The notes: generated by a model from the letters alone, not told the origin. DNA of 60,390 nucleotides from Phycisphaerales bacterium (GCA_020343675.1 CP070806.1:3131245-3191634); one strand, 5' to 3'; positions 1 to 8,942 are shown, numbered from the stretch's first letter. Numbers and translations: made by a program.

Positions 1-2
1 TG

Positions 3-827
3 CTCAAGAAGCACGCGGCCGACACCATGTATGGCGGCTACTTCGAGATGTTCGAGAGAAACTGGGACCTCTGCGGCCCCGGCAGCGGCGGCGGAGACGG
101 AAAGACCCTCGACGTCCACATGCACCTGATGGAGGCCTTCACAACCCTCTACGAGTGCACGGGCAAGTCCATCCACCGGCGAACCCTTGTCGAAGACATC
201 GACCTGCTCATCAAGCGAATCCTGCACCCGCAGTATGCAACCGGCATCCCACAGTTCACGCCCGATTGGAAAGTCTCGCCGCAGATCAAGTTTGACATCG
301 TATGGGGCTGGGACCGCTTTGCCGAAGGCGGGCAGAAGCCCAACGCCGAAGACAACACGTCGGCGGGGCACAATGTCGAGTTTGCCTGGCTGCTCGCCCA
401 CGCGACCGACGTCATGGGTACGGGCTTCGAGCAATACAGGGACATTATCAAGAAGGCGATGGACCACGGAAGGGTCAATGGTATCGATCCTGAGTACGGC
501 GGTGTCTATGTCGAGGGCCCGCACGCCGGCGGCGTGTACGATATGGAAAAGGAGTTCTGGCAGCAGGCGGAAGTGATGATTGGAATGTTGGAGGGGTGCC
601 TGCGTTTTGGCCCTGAGCCCTATTGGCCCGCCTATCAGAACGTGCACCGTTTCGTTTTCGAGAAGATGATAGACCATCCGGTCGGCGAGTGGTGGCCGCT
701 ACTGACCAGGGAAGGCGAGCCCATCTGGACACACATGAGCCATTCGTGGAAGGTGAATTATCATACAATACGCTGTATGGTCGAGTGCATCAAGCGGCTT
801 GAGCGGCTGCAGGCCGGGCTTGCCTGA
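3..827 (+). CDS. AGE-family (N-acylglucosamine/cellobiose 2-epimerase-like) sugar epimerase, 5' truncated
   Basis: The reading frame is open through the left window edge, so the N-terminus is missing; about 275 residues remain. The visible part shows AGE-family (alpha/alpha)6-barrel features: LDVHMHLMEAFTTLY, AGHNVEFAWLL with the catalytic-type histidine, and a C-terminal HSWKVNYHTIR segment that matches the family's conserved second histidine region. These enzymes interconvert aldoses or N-acyl-sugars at C2. The resemblance is closer to cellobiose 2-epimerase-like members than to GlcNAc 2-epimerase, but the substrate cannot be read from sequence. The next gene starts 12 bases downstream on the same strand, so the three genes from here to 3786 probably form one carbohydrate operon. 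Confidence 0.8.
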   Translation, partial: LKKHAADTMYGGYFEMFERNWDLCGPGSGGGDGKTLDVHMHLMEAFTTLYECTGKSIHRRTLVEDIDLLIKRILHPQYATGIPQFTPDWKVSPQIKFDIVWGWDRFAEGGQKPNAEDNTSAGHNVEFAWLLAHATDVMGTGFEQYRDIIKKAMDHGRVNGIDPEYGGVYVEGPHAGGVYDMEKEFWQQAEVMIGMLEGCLRFGPEPYWPAYQNVHRFVFEKMIDHPVGEWWPLLTREGEPIWTHMSHSWKVNYHTIRCMVECIKRLERLQAGLA

Positions 828-838
828 CAGGGATTGGC

Positions 839-1891
839 ATGGAGTATGACGGAAAATACAAGGTCTTTGACCTCAGTCAAATCAGCACGTATCCGCTGCG
901 CACCCGTTCGAACAAAGTCACGCTCGACGACCTCGTCCGGCCAGCCGACCTTGAGCATCTCGGCATCGAGTTGCCCGATACGACCCGGCTTGACATTGAG
1001 AGCATCGCCGAAGCGATAGTGGCGAGCCGGAGAGCCGGCAAGCCCGTCATCGTTTTCACGGGTGCTCATCTGATAAAGAACGGCCTCGGGCCGTTGCTTG
1101 GCGACCTCGTTAGGCGTGATGTCGTCAGCCTTGTGGCCGGCAACTGCGCCACGGCGATCCACGATTTCGAGCTGGCGCTGGTAGGCCAGACGAGCGAGAA
1201 TGTTCCGGACGCCCTCGGCAAGGGCCGCTTCGGGATGGCCTATGAATTTGCCTACTTCAATTCTGCGCTGTCTGTCGGCGACAAATACAAGCTCGGTTGC
1301 GGTGAGTCGCTGGGCAGAATGATTTGTGACGAGGGTTTCCGTCGAGAGATTTTTGAGCTGGCCGGAAAAGACGGTCCTGTGGATGGTTTCGCTCACCCTG
1401 AAGTCAGCGTCCTTGTCGCGTGCTACGAAAAGGACGTTCCTTTTACGGTTCACGCCGGGATAGGGACGGACGTCGTCGATCAGCACGCTTCCTTTGACGG
1501 GCGGGCCAAAGGCGGCTGTTCCGGCCGGGATTTCCTTATCTACACAAATCAAATAGCGGCCCTGACCGACGGCGGCGTTGTGCTCAATATCGGCAGCGCC
1601 GTGACCGGCCCCGAAGTGTTGCTCAAAGCCGTCTCGATGGCCGCCAACACGGGTCATGTGCCGCGGAATATCATCACCGCCGATCTTGACCTGCGCGATC
1701 ACAATCACAAGGCGATGAGCGACGAATGTTCGCAGGGGTACTACTTCCGCGACCAGAAAAGCGTTGTGACGCGCATCCCGCGGGCCTTTGGCGGAAAGGG
1801 CTTCTACATACAGGGCAACCAAAAACACACGTTCCCCCTGCTCTGCAGGAAGATAATTCAAGCGTTGGAGTTGAGAGATATCGCACGATGA
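839..1891 (+). CDS. Deoxyhypusine-synthase-like hypothetical protein
   Basis: A 350-residue soluble protein with no signal peptide or membrane segment. I do not recognise it with certainty. The order of Rossmann-like segments (FTGAHLIKNGLGPLLGDL, then AGNCATAIHDFELAL, then HPEVSVLVACYEKDVPFTVHAG, then GGVVLNIGSAVTGPEVLLKA) recalls the NAD-binding deoxyhypusine synthase fold. Bacteria lack the eIF5A substrate, so any such relative would do something else. The stop overlaps the start of the PfkB-HAD gene (ATGA), and the gene lies 12 bases after the epimerase. A role in the same sugar pathway is therefore likely. An alternative is an uncharacterised dehydrogenase-like family. Confidence 0.6.
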   Translation: MEYDGKYKVFDLSQISTYPLRTRSNKVTLDDLVRPADLEHLGIELPDTTRLDIESIAEAIVASRRAGKPVIVFTGAHLIKNGLGPLLGDLVRRDVVSLVAGNCATAIHDFELALVGQTSENVPDALGKGRFGMAYEFAYFNSALSVGDKYKLGCGESLGRMICDEGFRREIFELAGKDGPVDGFAHPEVSVLVACYEKDVPFTVHAGIGTDVVDQHASFDGRAKGGCSGRDFLIYTNQIAALTDGGVVLNIGSAVTGPEVLLKAVSMAANTGHVPRNIITADLDLRDHNHKAMSDECSQGYYFRDQKSVVTRIPRAFGGKGFYIQGNQKHTFPLLCRKIIQALELRDIAR

Positions 1892-3786
1892 AAGAAGAAC
1901 GCATTAGGGAAATTCTGGCCCGGATCAAAGATGTCAAAGTGGCGGTGTATGGGGATTTCTGCATCGATGCTTACTGGCTGCTTGATCCTCGCGGATCGGA
2001 GGTCTCGCTCGAAACGGGCCTCCAGGCCCGGGCGGTCGCCAGGCATTACTACTCGCTCGGCGGGGCGTCGAACGTTGTCGCCAATCTGGCCGCCCTGGAG
2101 CCGGCAGCGATTCACGTCATAGGTGCGATTGGAGATGATATCTTCGGCAGAGAGCTGGTTCGCCAGCTCAACAATCTGGGCGCCGATACGACCGGCCTGG
2201 TTGTCCAGGGGGAGAATTTCGAGACGGTGACGTTTGGCAAGCCTTACCTTGAGGGCAGCGAGCAACCCCGCATCGATTTCGGCTTTTTCAACCGGAGAAC
2301 CGAGGCAACGGACGAGGCCCTGCTGGCCGCTGTGGAGAAGGCTTTACGGTGGGCCGATGCGCTGATCGTCAATCAGCAGGTTCCGGGGAGCATCCCGAAC
2401 GAGTCCTTCTTCGACCGGGCCAACGAGTTGTTCGGCCGATTTGCCGAGAAGGTAATAGTGCTCGATTCCAGGCACTACGGCGAGAAGTTCAAGAACATCT
2501 ACCGCAAGACAAACGATTTGGAGGCCGCCCGGCTGAACGGCGTGGATGTGCATTTGGACGACGTTCTCTCTTTGGCGGATGTGAAAGGATATGCCGGGAC
2601 TCTCTATCAGCAGTTCCACAAGCCCGTATTCCTGACCCGGGGACCGCGCGGCATTCTCATCGTTGACTCCGAGGGCCTGCACGAGGTGCCTGGTGTTCAA
2701 CTGCTCAAGAAGCTCGATACGGTCGGCGCCGGCGACACGGTGACGAGTGCGCTGGCGCTCTGTCTCGGGGCGGGCGTCAGGCCCGCCGAGGCGGCCGAAT
2801 TCGCGAACTTTGCCGCAGCTGTCACCGTCCAGAAATTGTTCCAGACCGGAACCGCCTCCGGCCCCGAAATTCTCGAAGTCGGGGCAGACGCCGACTACAT
2901 TTATCAGCCGGAGCTTGCTTGCGACCGGCGCAAAGCGCGGTATTTCGACGACAGCGAGATTGAGCTGTGCTGCGAATCCATGGCTATGGCCCGGATGAGG
3001 CACGCCGTCTTCGACAACGACGGGACCATCAGCACGCTCAGACAGGGTTGGGAGCAGATTATGGCGCCGGTGATGATCAAGGCTATTCTCGGCCAGAAGT
3101 ACGAAACCGCGGACGAGACCTTGTACCACAAGGTGAGAAAGCGCGTCCTCGACTACATCGACCAATCGACCGGTGTTCAAACCGTTGTGCAGATGGAAGC
3201 TCTGGTCGAGATGGTCCGGGAATTCGGACTTGTCCCGGCCGGTGAAATCCGCGACAAGCTCGGCTACAAGCAAATCTACAACGATGCCCTGATGGAGCTT
3301 GTCAACACGCGAATCGATAAACTCAGACGCGGAGAACTCGATATCCACGACTACACCATCAAGGGCGCATTGGAATTTTTGAGAGCCCTCAGACAAAAGG
3401 GCGTCAAGCTCTACCTGGCCAGTGGGACCGACCATGAGGACGTTGTGGCTGAGTCCGAAGCGCTCGGGTACGCCGGACTGTTTGAGGGGGGGATTCATGG
3501 CAGCGTCGGTGATGTTACCAGGTATTCCAAGAAGATGGTTATTGAGAAAATAATGGCCGAGAACAATCTGCAGGGCCCCGAATTGACTGTCTTCGGCGAC
3601 GGTCCCGTGGAGATTCGGGAATGTAGAAAACGCGAGGGCATTGCCGTGGGCATCGCCAGTGACGAGATCCGCCGGCATGGACTCAGTATGGAGAAACGCA
3701 CCCGCTTGGTCAAGGCCGGAGCCCATATCATCGTCCCCGACTTCTCGCAGCACGCCAGGCTCGTGAATTTTCTGTTAGGGGACTGA
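1888..3786 (+). CDS. PfkB-family carbohydrate kinase fused to a HAD phosphatase
   Basis: 632 residues from the ATG that overlaps the previous stop; an in-frame extension upstream would lie wholly inside the preceding gene. Residues about 1-350 are a ribokinase/PfkB kinase resembling the RfaE/HldE kinase domain: KVAVYGDFCIDAYW, the GGASNVVANLAAL substrate motif and the DTVGAGDTVTSALAL catalytic/anion-hole motif. From about residue 370 there is a HAD-superfamily phosphatase: motif I FDNDGT, a helical cap, motif II YLASGT, a lysine in the KKMVIEKI stretch, and motif IV VFGDGPVEI. A kinase joined to a phosphatase suggests consecutive steps, for instance phosphorylation at one position and dephosphorylation at another, as in ADP-heptose synthesis. 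No nucleotidyltransferase domain is present, so it is not a normal HldE. Confidence 0.82.
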   Translation: MKEERIREILARIKDVKVAVYGDFCIDAYWLLDPRGSEVSLETGLQARAVARHYYSLGGASNVVANLAALEPAAIHVIGAIGDDIFGRELVRQLNNLGADTTGLVVQGENFETVTFGKPYLEGSEQPRIDFGFFNRRTEATDEALLAAVEKALRWADALIVNQQVPGSIPNESFFDRANELFGRFAEKVIVLDSRHYGEKFKNIYRKTNDLEAARLNGVDVHLDDVLSLADVKGYAGTLYQQFHKPVFLTRGPRGILIVDSEGLHEVPGVQLLKKLDTVGAGDTVTSALALCLGAGVRPAEAAEFANFAAAVTVQKLFQTGTASGPEILEVGADADYIYQPELACDRRKARYFDDSEIELCCESMAMARMRHAVFDNDGTISTLRQGWEQIMAPVMIKAILGQKYETADETLYHKVRKRVLDYIDQSTGVQTVVQMEALVEMVREFGLVPAGEIRDKLGYKQIYNDALMELVNTRIDKLRRGELDIHDYTIKGALEFLRALRQKGVKLYLASGTDHEDVVAESEALGYAGLFEGGIHGSVGDVTRYSKKMVIEKIMAENNLQGPELTVFGDGPVEIRECRKREGIAVGIASDEIRRHGLSMEKRTRLVKAGAHIIVPDFSQHARLVNFLLGD

Positions 3787-3817
3787 CCGATCAGGACCTG
3801 TCGTATGAGGTTGAGAC

Positions 3818-4054
3818 ATGCCGATATTTGAGTACAAGTGCAATCAATGTGGTCATACGATGGAGTTTCTCGAAAAGACGAGAACGCCTTCGAAACATGC
3901 ATGCGAAAAGTGCGGCGGTGCCCACGTGCAGAAATTGCTCTCAGGCTTCGCTGTCGGACGAAGCAAAGCGGCGACCCAGGCCTGCGAAACGTGTCCCAGC
4001 GGCCCAGGCCAGACGGATATGTGCCAGACAGGCGGCTGCCCTCACAGCCTTTGA
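3818..4054 (+). CDS. FmdB-family zinc-ribbon protein
   Basis: 78 residues beginning MPIFEYKCNQCGHTMEF, the standard FmdB/CxxC_CXXC_SSSS signature. A first CxxC is at residues 8-11 and a second CxxC (CEKCGG) near residue 34, forming a zinc ribbon. The tail is rich in cysteine and serine (CETCPSGPGQ, CQTGGC), more cysteines than usual. The family is often annotated as a putative regulator, after a gene next to formamidase/amidase genes, but its molecular function is not established. It lies 31 bases after the kinase-phosphatase gene and converges with the OLD ATPase gene. Confidence 0.85.
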   Translation: MPIFEYKCNQCGHTMEFLEKTRTPSKHACEKCGGAHVQKLLSGFAVGRSKAATQACETCPSGPGQTDMCQTGGCPHSL

Positions 4055-4079
4055 GTTTGGGGGCGCCGGGTCCTTCCAC

Positions 4080-5984
4080 TCACGATATTTTTTCAGTTTC
4101 AGTCAATCGGCCGGCCTTCTTCACGGGCGCAACGTCGGCGATAGGATGGGGCCGACCCGGCAGGCCGGTTGACGTCGCCGGTTCCTGCCTGATTTGACAG
4201 CACGCGCTGACGTCGGCGAAGAGTCTCTCCAAACGGTCGAGCGCTCCTTCAATATCCGGAAGCTTTTTCATACATCTGCCGGCGTTCTCGGCCAGAAATT
4301 CAGCGGGTCTGTGGCGGTCGAAAGCCCCGATATCGTGTGCCGAAAGGTGTATTTTAACGCTGTCCAGAACGCGCTGCGATTGATCGCTCGTTTCTGCACC
4401 CGTCAGCGGTAGCCGATGTCTTCGCGGCAGCTTGTAGCACAGATTCACAAGCCCAAAATACGTTCGGCGCCCGATCACGTCCTCGATGCTCCCGTCGCTG
4501 CTCGGGCCATATTTGTCCACGGTGAGAATTCCGCAACTTCGCGGAAGTTCCGATTTGCGGAATTGCTCGAGCGCTGTTTGTCCGCCGGTGGTATCCATCA
4601 GGACGACGACGCTGCCCTGGTTGGCGCCGAACAGAGCGAGAAAGGCGGCGATTTTCTCCGATCCCCCGCACGGTACGATCTTCCAGGCGGGATCCAGGCC
4701 CGCCCGGCCTTTCTCATTCAGCCGTTTCGAGAACCAGTTCAGGTAGAATGCCTCGGCCGGGCTCTCGACCAGCAGGGTCTTTTGTCCGGTGACTATCGAC
4801 CGCGTCAGCTCATATCCCAGGGCCGTCCGCAGCGGGATCAAGGTGCCCGGGTCCGTGCTGAACATCTTGTCACCGACTTTCGTGCCAAGGTATTGCTCGT
4901 CGCCTTGCTCGTTTTTAGTGGTAATATCCTCCACGGTTCTGGCGCGTCCCAGGTTGTTCGGATCGACCATGAAAGGCGAATGCGTCGTATAGAGGACCTG
5001 GTAGTGCGGCTCAAGCTCCATCGCAATATACCGGAGCAGGTCCTCCTGGGCTTGTGCGTGCAGCCCTATCCCCGGGTCGTCGAGCAGTATGAAGAGGTTG
5101 TCCCCAAAGGTCCTTCGGACCTGCGAGAACCAGACCAGAAAGGAAAAGAACCAAACGAATCCGGTGCTGCGCTCGTCGAAGTTCAGTGTCAGATTGTGCC
5201 TCGTGTTGAGGATGCGCGTTTGCAGCACCTGCCCTTTATCGAAAGGCGGCGGGTCCTGGAGCTTGCCGGGATGGAGCTGGAAGTTGACGCGCAGGGACGT
5301 GTTCTGGCTCCAGTACTTGGCAATCTTCTCGGTGATGGGGCCCGCAGCCGCCTCGAGGTCGGCGATCAATTCCTCGGAGTTCTCGATACTGGTCAGATGT
5401 CTGGGTTTCGTCCCCACAAGGTCGAGCAGCGACAGAAATACGCGTTCCGGCCCCGACAAGTTGCCGCGTTCCTGGTTCTTGATGAGATTGTCGATGGAAA
5501 TGCGCCCGTTCATGAGGTTGCACTTTGAGAAATACAGGAACTTGGGCAAAAGCCTCTCCAGCTTCGTCTGGACCGATGTCGGCAGCGTGCCCTCCGGTGA
5601 TGAACCGCCCTCGAAAGCCCAGCGCCGCCCCGGGTAGTATCCTTTTCTCGCCTCCACAATCCTGGATGGGACCGCGCCACGGCCAAGACTTTCTTCAAGC
5701 GCCTTGATGTCCTTGTCTTCGAGCTCCCACCGGGTAATCAGTGCATCGTCCGGCTCGGTTTTCGCCCGGCGCTGGTACTGTTTCCGGCGTCGCCTCGGAT
5801 ACTCCAGCAGCACGTCAAAGTCGCCCAGCTCGGCCACGTCCGGGTTCAGCTTGTGCAGGGCCTCGAGCAGCGAGGTTTTGCCCGCTTCGTTCTTGCCGAC
5901 AAGGCATGTGACCGGGCAAATATCGAACCACGTCGAATCTTCAACGCACTTGAAATTCTTGACTTGCATAGACCTGAGTTTCAT
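4080..5984 (-). CDS. Solitary OLD-family ATPase with TOPRIM-like C-terminal domain
   Basis: 634 residues. An SMC/RecF-like ATPase occupies residues 1 to about 370: Walker A GKNEAGKTS at 30-38, then LFILLDDPGIGLHAQAQEDLL (Walker B and D-loop) and the histidine switch YTTHSPFMVD. From about residue 415 there is a TOPRIM-type region: TLLVESPAEAFYLNWF carries the expected acidic residue, but the usual DxD reads MDTTGG, so the metal site is partly degenerate. OLD proteins are nucleases or effectors in phage defence and DNA repair. The class 2 members (GajA type) sit beside a UvrD helicase; none is adjacent here. The start is supported by GGAG upstream. Confidence 0.8.
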   Translation of the reverse strand: MKLRSMQVKNFKCVEDSTWFDICPVTCLVGKNEAGKTSLLEALHKLNPDVAELGDFDVLLEYPRRRRKQYQRRAKTEPDDALITRWELEDKDIKALEESLGRGAVPSRIVEARKGYYPGRRWAFEGGSSPEGTLPTSVQTKLERLLPKFLYFSKCNLMNGRISIDNLIKNQERGNLSGPERVFLSLLDLVGTKPRHLTSIENSEELIADLEAAAGPITEKIAKYWSQNTSLRVNFQLHPGKLQDPPPFDKGQVLQTRILNTRHNLTLNFDERSTGFVWFFSFLVWFSQVRRTFGDNLFILLDDPGIGLHAQAQEDLLRYIAMELEPHYQVLYTTHSPFMVDPNNLGRARTVEDITTKNEQGDEQYLGTKVGDKMFSTDPGTLIPLRTALGYELTRSIVTGQKTLLVESPAEAFYLNWFSKRLNEKGRAGLDPAWKIVPCGGSEKIAAFLALFGANQGSVVVLMDTTGGQTALEQFRKSELPRSCGILTVDKYGPSSDGSIEDVIGRRTYFGLVNLCYKLPRRHRLPLTGAETSDQSQRVLDSVKIHLSAHDIGAFDRHRPAEFLAENAGRCMKKLPDIEGALDRLERLFADVSACCQIRQEPATSTGLPGRPHPIADVAPVKKAGRLTETEKIS

Positions 5985-6365
5985 GGCAACGCTCCGTTCC
6001 TAAAAGAGTTCTCCTGCCGGTGGTCCTGCCAGGCGTTGGTTGAACGCCTGTGACAGGTACGTTGTCGAGGTCATCCGAGCCCGACACGATTGGCGTACGA
6101 TAACACGACAGATTGAAATCGGCAAGTCAATTTCTTGTTGTTTTTCCCTTTTTAATGCCGCATCGCTTTGCTGTTTGGCCAAACGCGCACAGACTCCCGC
6201 GCCGACACGTTTTCTGGAAAATCAAACCTCGCTGTCCACCCTTGAACACGGATGCGCATAACGCGGAACCTGTCTTAGATCGGGAGCACAGGGTCGTGAG
6301 AATATCGTGCACGACCATGAATCGCGGGGAGGTTCTCTGCAGTCAGTCGCAGAACAGACACCGGC
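5985..6365. other. Intergenic region upstream of the OLD gene and downstream of the FHA gene
   Basis: 381 bases without a supportable gene. It contains a perfect 8-base inverted repeat at 6030-6037/6043-6050 with a 5-base loop, extended by CCTG (6025-6028) and CAGG (6054-6057). This would form a hairpin about 45-75 bases upstream of the OLD start in its transcript. The rest shows no clear promoter, coding signal or RNA gene. Confidence 0.5.
6025..6057 (-). repeat. Inverted repeat/hairpin in the leader of the OLD gene
   Basis: CAGGCGTT (6030-6037) pairs with AACGCCTG (6043-6050) around GGTTG; CCTG/CAGG flanks extend the stem after small bulges. It has no T-tract, so it is not an obvious terminator. 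It could be an RNA leader structure or an operator for the ATPase gene. Confidence 0.5.
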
Positions 6366-6815
6366 TCAAATGTCTTCCAGCTCGGCAAGGAAGGAATCGG
6401 AATCGTCAATCTCCACCTCGGGAAAACTGTCGGCGGCTTCGTCCGGGGGCGCCTTTGAAGTGGGCGGTTTTTTCGCAGCCGGGGCCGCCTTGGCCTGCCG
6501 GGGAGGGACAATCTCCTCAGGCTCACCGTCAATCTGCACCAGGAATGTCAATGGGCCGACGCTAATGTAATCGCCCGCCTTGAGGACCCCGTCGCTGATG
6601 CGTTCACCGTTGAGAAACGTGCCGCCTTGCGAGTCGAGGTCACGGATTTTCACGGCTTCATTGTTCAGGCTCAGTTGACAGTGCCGCCTGGAGACAACCA
6701 TCAGGGGAATGCACAAGTCGCAATCGTGGCGCCGGCCGATTACCGTCAGACTGCTCGGCAAGGGAAAAGCCTTCTGTGAACCGTCTTTTTTGAACACAAT
6801 CAACGTCACGTCCAT
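6366..6815 (-). CDS. FHA-domain protein
   Basis: 149 residues. The start at 6815 (MDVTLIVFKKDGS) is preceded by AGGAGG; an in-frame ATG 54 bases upstream lacks this. Residues about 15-100 form a forkhead-associated phosphothreonine-binding domain with the canonical features in order: TVIGRR, SRRHCQL, the conserved asparagine in TFLNGERI, and GDYISVGPLTFLV. The tail is Ala/Pro/Lys-rich, then acidic (EVEIDDSDSFLAELEDI), and probably disordered. No kinase is nearby. The gene has its own promoter (6889-6861), divergent from thrS. FHA proteins read Ser/Thr-kinase signals; the partner is unknown. Confidence 0.9.
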   Translation of the reverse strand: MDVTLIVFKKDGSQKAFPLPSSLTVIGRRHDCDLCIPLMVVSRRHCQLSLNNEAVKIRDLDSQGGTFLNGERISDGVLKAGDYISVGPLTFLVQIDGEPEEIVPPRQAKAAPAAKKPPTSKAPPDEAADSFPEVEIDDSDSFLAELEDI

Positions 6816-6860
6816 TGGGCTTCCTCCTTCAATAGTCCTGGCCATGCCACGACATCTTCT

Positions 6861-6889
6861 ATTATACACATAAGATCACGGTATGGCAA
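6861..6889 (-). promoter_or_regulatory. Sigma-70-type promoter for the FHA gene
   Basis: On the minus strand, TTGCCA (6889-6884), a 17-base spacer and a perfect TATAAT (6866-6861). It lies about 46 bases upstream of the FHA start and divergent from the thrS promoter. Confidence 0.65.
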
Positions 6890-6913
6890 GAAATAAATCC
6901 GGCGATAATAGTA

Positions 6914-6942
6914 TTGACAAAGGGGGCTCGCGGCGTTAGATT
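6914..6942 (+). promoter_or_regulatory. Sigma-70-type promoter for thrS
   Basis: A perfect TTGACA (6914-6919), a 17-base spacer and TAGATT (6937-6942). The predicted transcript would begin near 6949, leaving a leader of about 55 bases before the thrS ATG at 7005. There is no space for a long T-box-type leader. Confidence 0.6.
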
Positions 6943-7004
6943 TCGATAAATTGGTGACAAATACGAGCTGTAATGCTGAAAAGATTAGAAGTACCGGGAA
7001 GCTA

Positions 7005-8921
7005 ATGGCAAGAATCACTCTGCCCGACGGCAGCATATTGGAGGTTGCTGACGGTACGACGGCAGCACAGTTGGCCCGGCAGATAGGGCCGGGGCTCACA
7101 AAGGCCGCCGTCGCGGCAAAAGTCAATGGGCATTTAGTGGATTTGTCCACGCCTGTCAACGGTGAAGCCGCCGTTCAAATCGTCACCGTCAAAGATGCTG
7201 AGGGCCTTGAAGTCATGCGGCACAGCTGCGCGCACATCATGGCCGAAGCGATATGCAGCATTTGGCCCGGGACGAAGCTGGTTTATGGCCCGACTGTGGA
7301 AGACGGATTCTACTATGATGTGGACCTTGATGAGCCGATCAGGCCGACGGACTTTGAGCGTATCGAGCAGAAAATGGCCGAAATCATCAAGGCCGACGGG
7401 GCGTTCGTGCGCAAGGAAATGACCAGGGCACAGGCTCTGGAAAAGCTGGCCGCGGACAAGTACAAGACCGACAACATAAACCGCGCCGATGGTGAGGCGA
7501 TTAGCTTTTATTCGCACGGAGATGACTTTGAGGATTTGTGCCGGGGGCCTCACGTGCCCCGTACGGGGAAAGTCGGGTACCCGAAGGTTATGTCTGTGGC
7601 CGGCGCGTATTGGCATGGCGATCCGACGCAAAAAATGCTCCAGCGTGTTTACGGTACTGCCTGGCCCACCAGGAAAGAACTTGACGATTACCTGCATAGG
7701 CTCGCCGAAGCAAAAAAACGGGACCACCGCGCTCTGGGTAGGCAACTTGATTTGTTCAGTTTCGACGAGGCCGGTCCCGGCTTTGCATTCATTCATCCCA
7801 AAGGAATGATTGTCTGGAACGCCATCGTGGACTTCTGGCGAAGTGTTCACGACCGGTACGGGTACGAGGAGATTCGCACGCCCATTATTCTCAATGAGCA
7901 GCTTTGGCACAAGAGCGGTCACTGGGACAACTACAAAGAAAACATGTACTTCACGCGGTTTGACGATGCGGGCTACGCGATAAAGCCGATGAATTGTCCG
8001 GGCGGCTGCTTAGTCTATAAGACCCGGCAGCATTCGTACCGCGAATTCCCTCTGCGTGTCGCCGAGCTTGGTTTGGTGCATCGGCACGAGGCCAGCGGCG
8101 TCATGCATGGGCTTTTCAGAGTCCGGCAGTTCACCCAGGACGACGCCCACATCTTCTGCACGCCGGCGCAGATAGAATCCGAGATCGTCGGGGTCATCGA
8201 GCTGACCTTCGAGATCTATCGGGCGTTCGGATTCGAGGATTTCCACATCGAGCTCTCCACCAAGCCTGAAAAACACATCGGCTCCGACGAGATATGGCAG
8301 ACCGCCACGAGCGCTCTGAGGGCGGCCCTCGGGCAAAAAGGGATTGACTACAAGATCAACGAGGGCGACGGTGCGTTTTATGGGCCGAAAATCGATTTTC
8401 ACATCAGAGACTGCCTGAAGAGGTCGTGGCAGCTCGGGACGATTCAACTGGACTTTTCCATGCCGGAGCGGTTTGGCCTGGTCTATGCCGACAGGGACAA
8501 TACCGAGAAGACGCCGGTCATGATCCACCGGGCCGTCTTGGGTTCTCTCGAGCGTTTTATCGGAATCCTCATCGAGCACTACAGCGCAAGTTTTCCGCTT
8601 TGGCTGGCGCCCGAGCAAGTGAGAATCCTGCCAATCAGCGAAAAGAGCAATGATTATGCAGAAAAGGTTCAGGCCAGGCTCAAAAAGGCGTCTTTTCGCT
8701 GCCTCTGTGATTTCTCGAACGAAAAAATAGCGGCCAAAATCGCCAAAGCCCACGGCGAAAAACTGCCCTATATGCTGGTCGTCGGCCCCAAAGAGGCCGA
8801 GTCCGATTCGGTCAATGTGAGAATTCGTGGAACTAAAGAGAACAAGACGGTTCGGATTGACGAGTTTTTGGCGGCAGTAGGGCGCATAATTGCCGATAAG
8901 AAAATAGATCTGGCATTGTGA
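7005..8921 (+). CDS. thrS: Threonyl-tRNA synthetase
   Basis: 638 residues from ATG 7005 (MARITLPDGS); the frame is open further upstream, but that stretch is not conserved and overlaps the promoter-proximal leader. Domain order is standard: N-terminal TGS domain (1 to about 62), editing domain with HSCAHIMAEA and the H/C zinc-type motif (to about 225), class II catalytic core with MNCPGGCL, HRHEASGVMHGLFRVRQFTQDDAH and the motif 3 HRAVLGSLERF, and a C-terminal anticodon-binding domain. It charges tRNA-Thr in the cytoplasm and proofreads Ser-tRNA-Thr. It heads the thrS-infC-rpmI-rplT-pheS cluster. Confidence 0.98.
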   Translation: MARITLPDGSILEVADGTTAAQLARQIGPGLTKAAVAAKVNGHLVDLSTPVNGEAAVQIVTVKDAEGLEVMRHSCAHIMAEAICSIWPGTKLVYGPTVEDGFYYDVDLDEPIRPTDFERIEQKMAEIIKADGAFVRKEMTRAQALEKLAADKYKTDNINRADGEAISFYSHGDDFEDLCRGPHVPRTGKVGYPKVMSVAGAYWHGDPTQKMLQRVYGTAWPTRKELDDYLHRLAEAKKRDHRALGRQLDLFSFDEAGPGFAFIHPKGMIVWNAIVDFWRSVHDRYGYEEIRTPIILNEQLWHKSGHWDNYKENMYFTRFDDAGYAIKPMNCPGGCLVYKTRQHSYREFPLRVAELGLVHRHEASGVMHGLFRVRQFTQDDAHIFCTPAQIESEIVGVIELTFEIYRAFGFEDFHIELSTKPEKHIGSDEIWQTATSALRAALGQKGIDYKINEGDGAFYGPKIDFHIRDCLKRSWQLGTIQLDFSMPERFGLVYADRDNTEKTPVMIHRAVLGSLERFIGILIEHYSASFPLWLAPEQVRILPISEKSNDYAEKVQARLKKASFRCLCDFSNEKIAAKIAKAHGEKLPYMLVVGPKEAESDSVNVRIRGTKENKTVRIDEFLAAVGRIIADKKIDLAL

Positions 8922-8942
8922 GATCGACTGTTTATAATAAGT

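Noticed and set aside
761..1861. 366-codon minus-strand frame opposite the deoxyhypusine-synthase-like gene
   Set aside because: No conserved motifs. The plus-strand gene has operon-like spacing and overlap with its neighbours.
2344..3753. Long open frame of 469 codons on the minus strand
   Set aside because: It is antisense to the PfkB-HAD gene, whose motifs are unmistakable; the minus-strand product has no recognisable domain and comes from codon bias in high-GC DNA.
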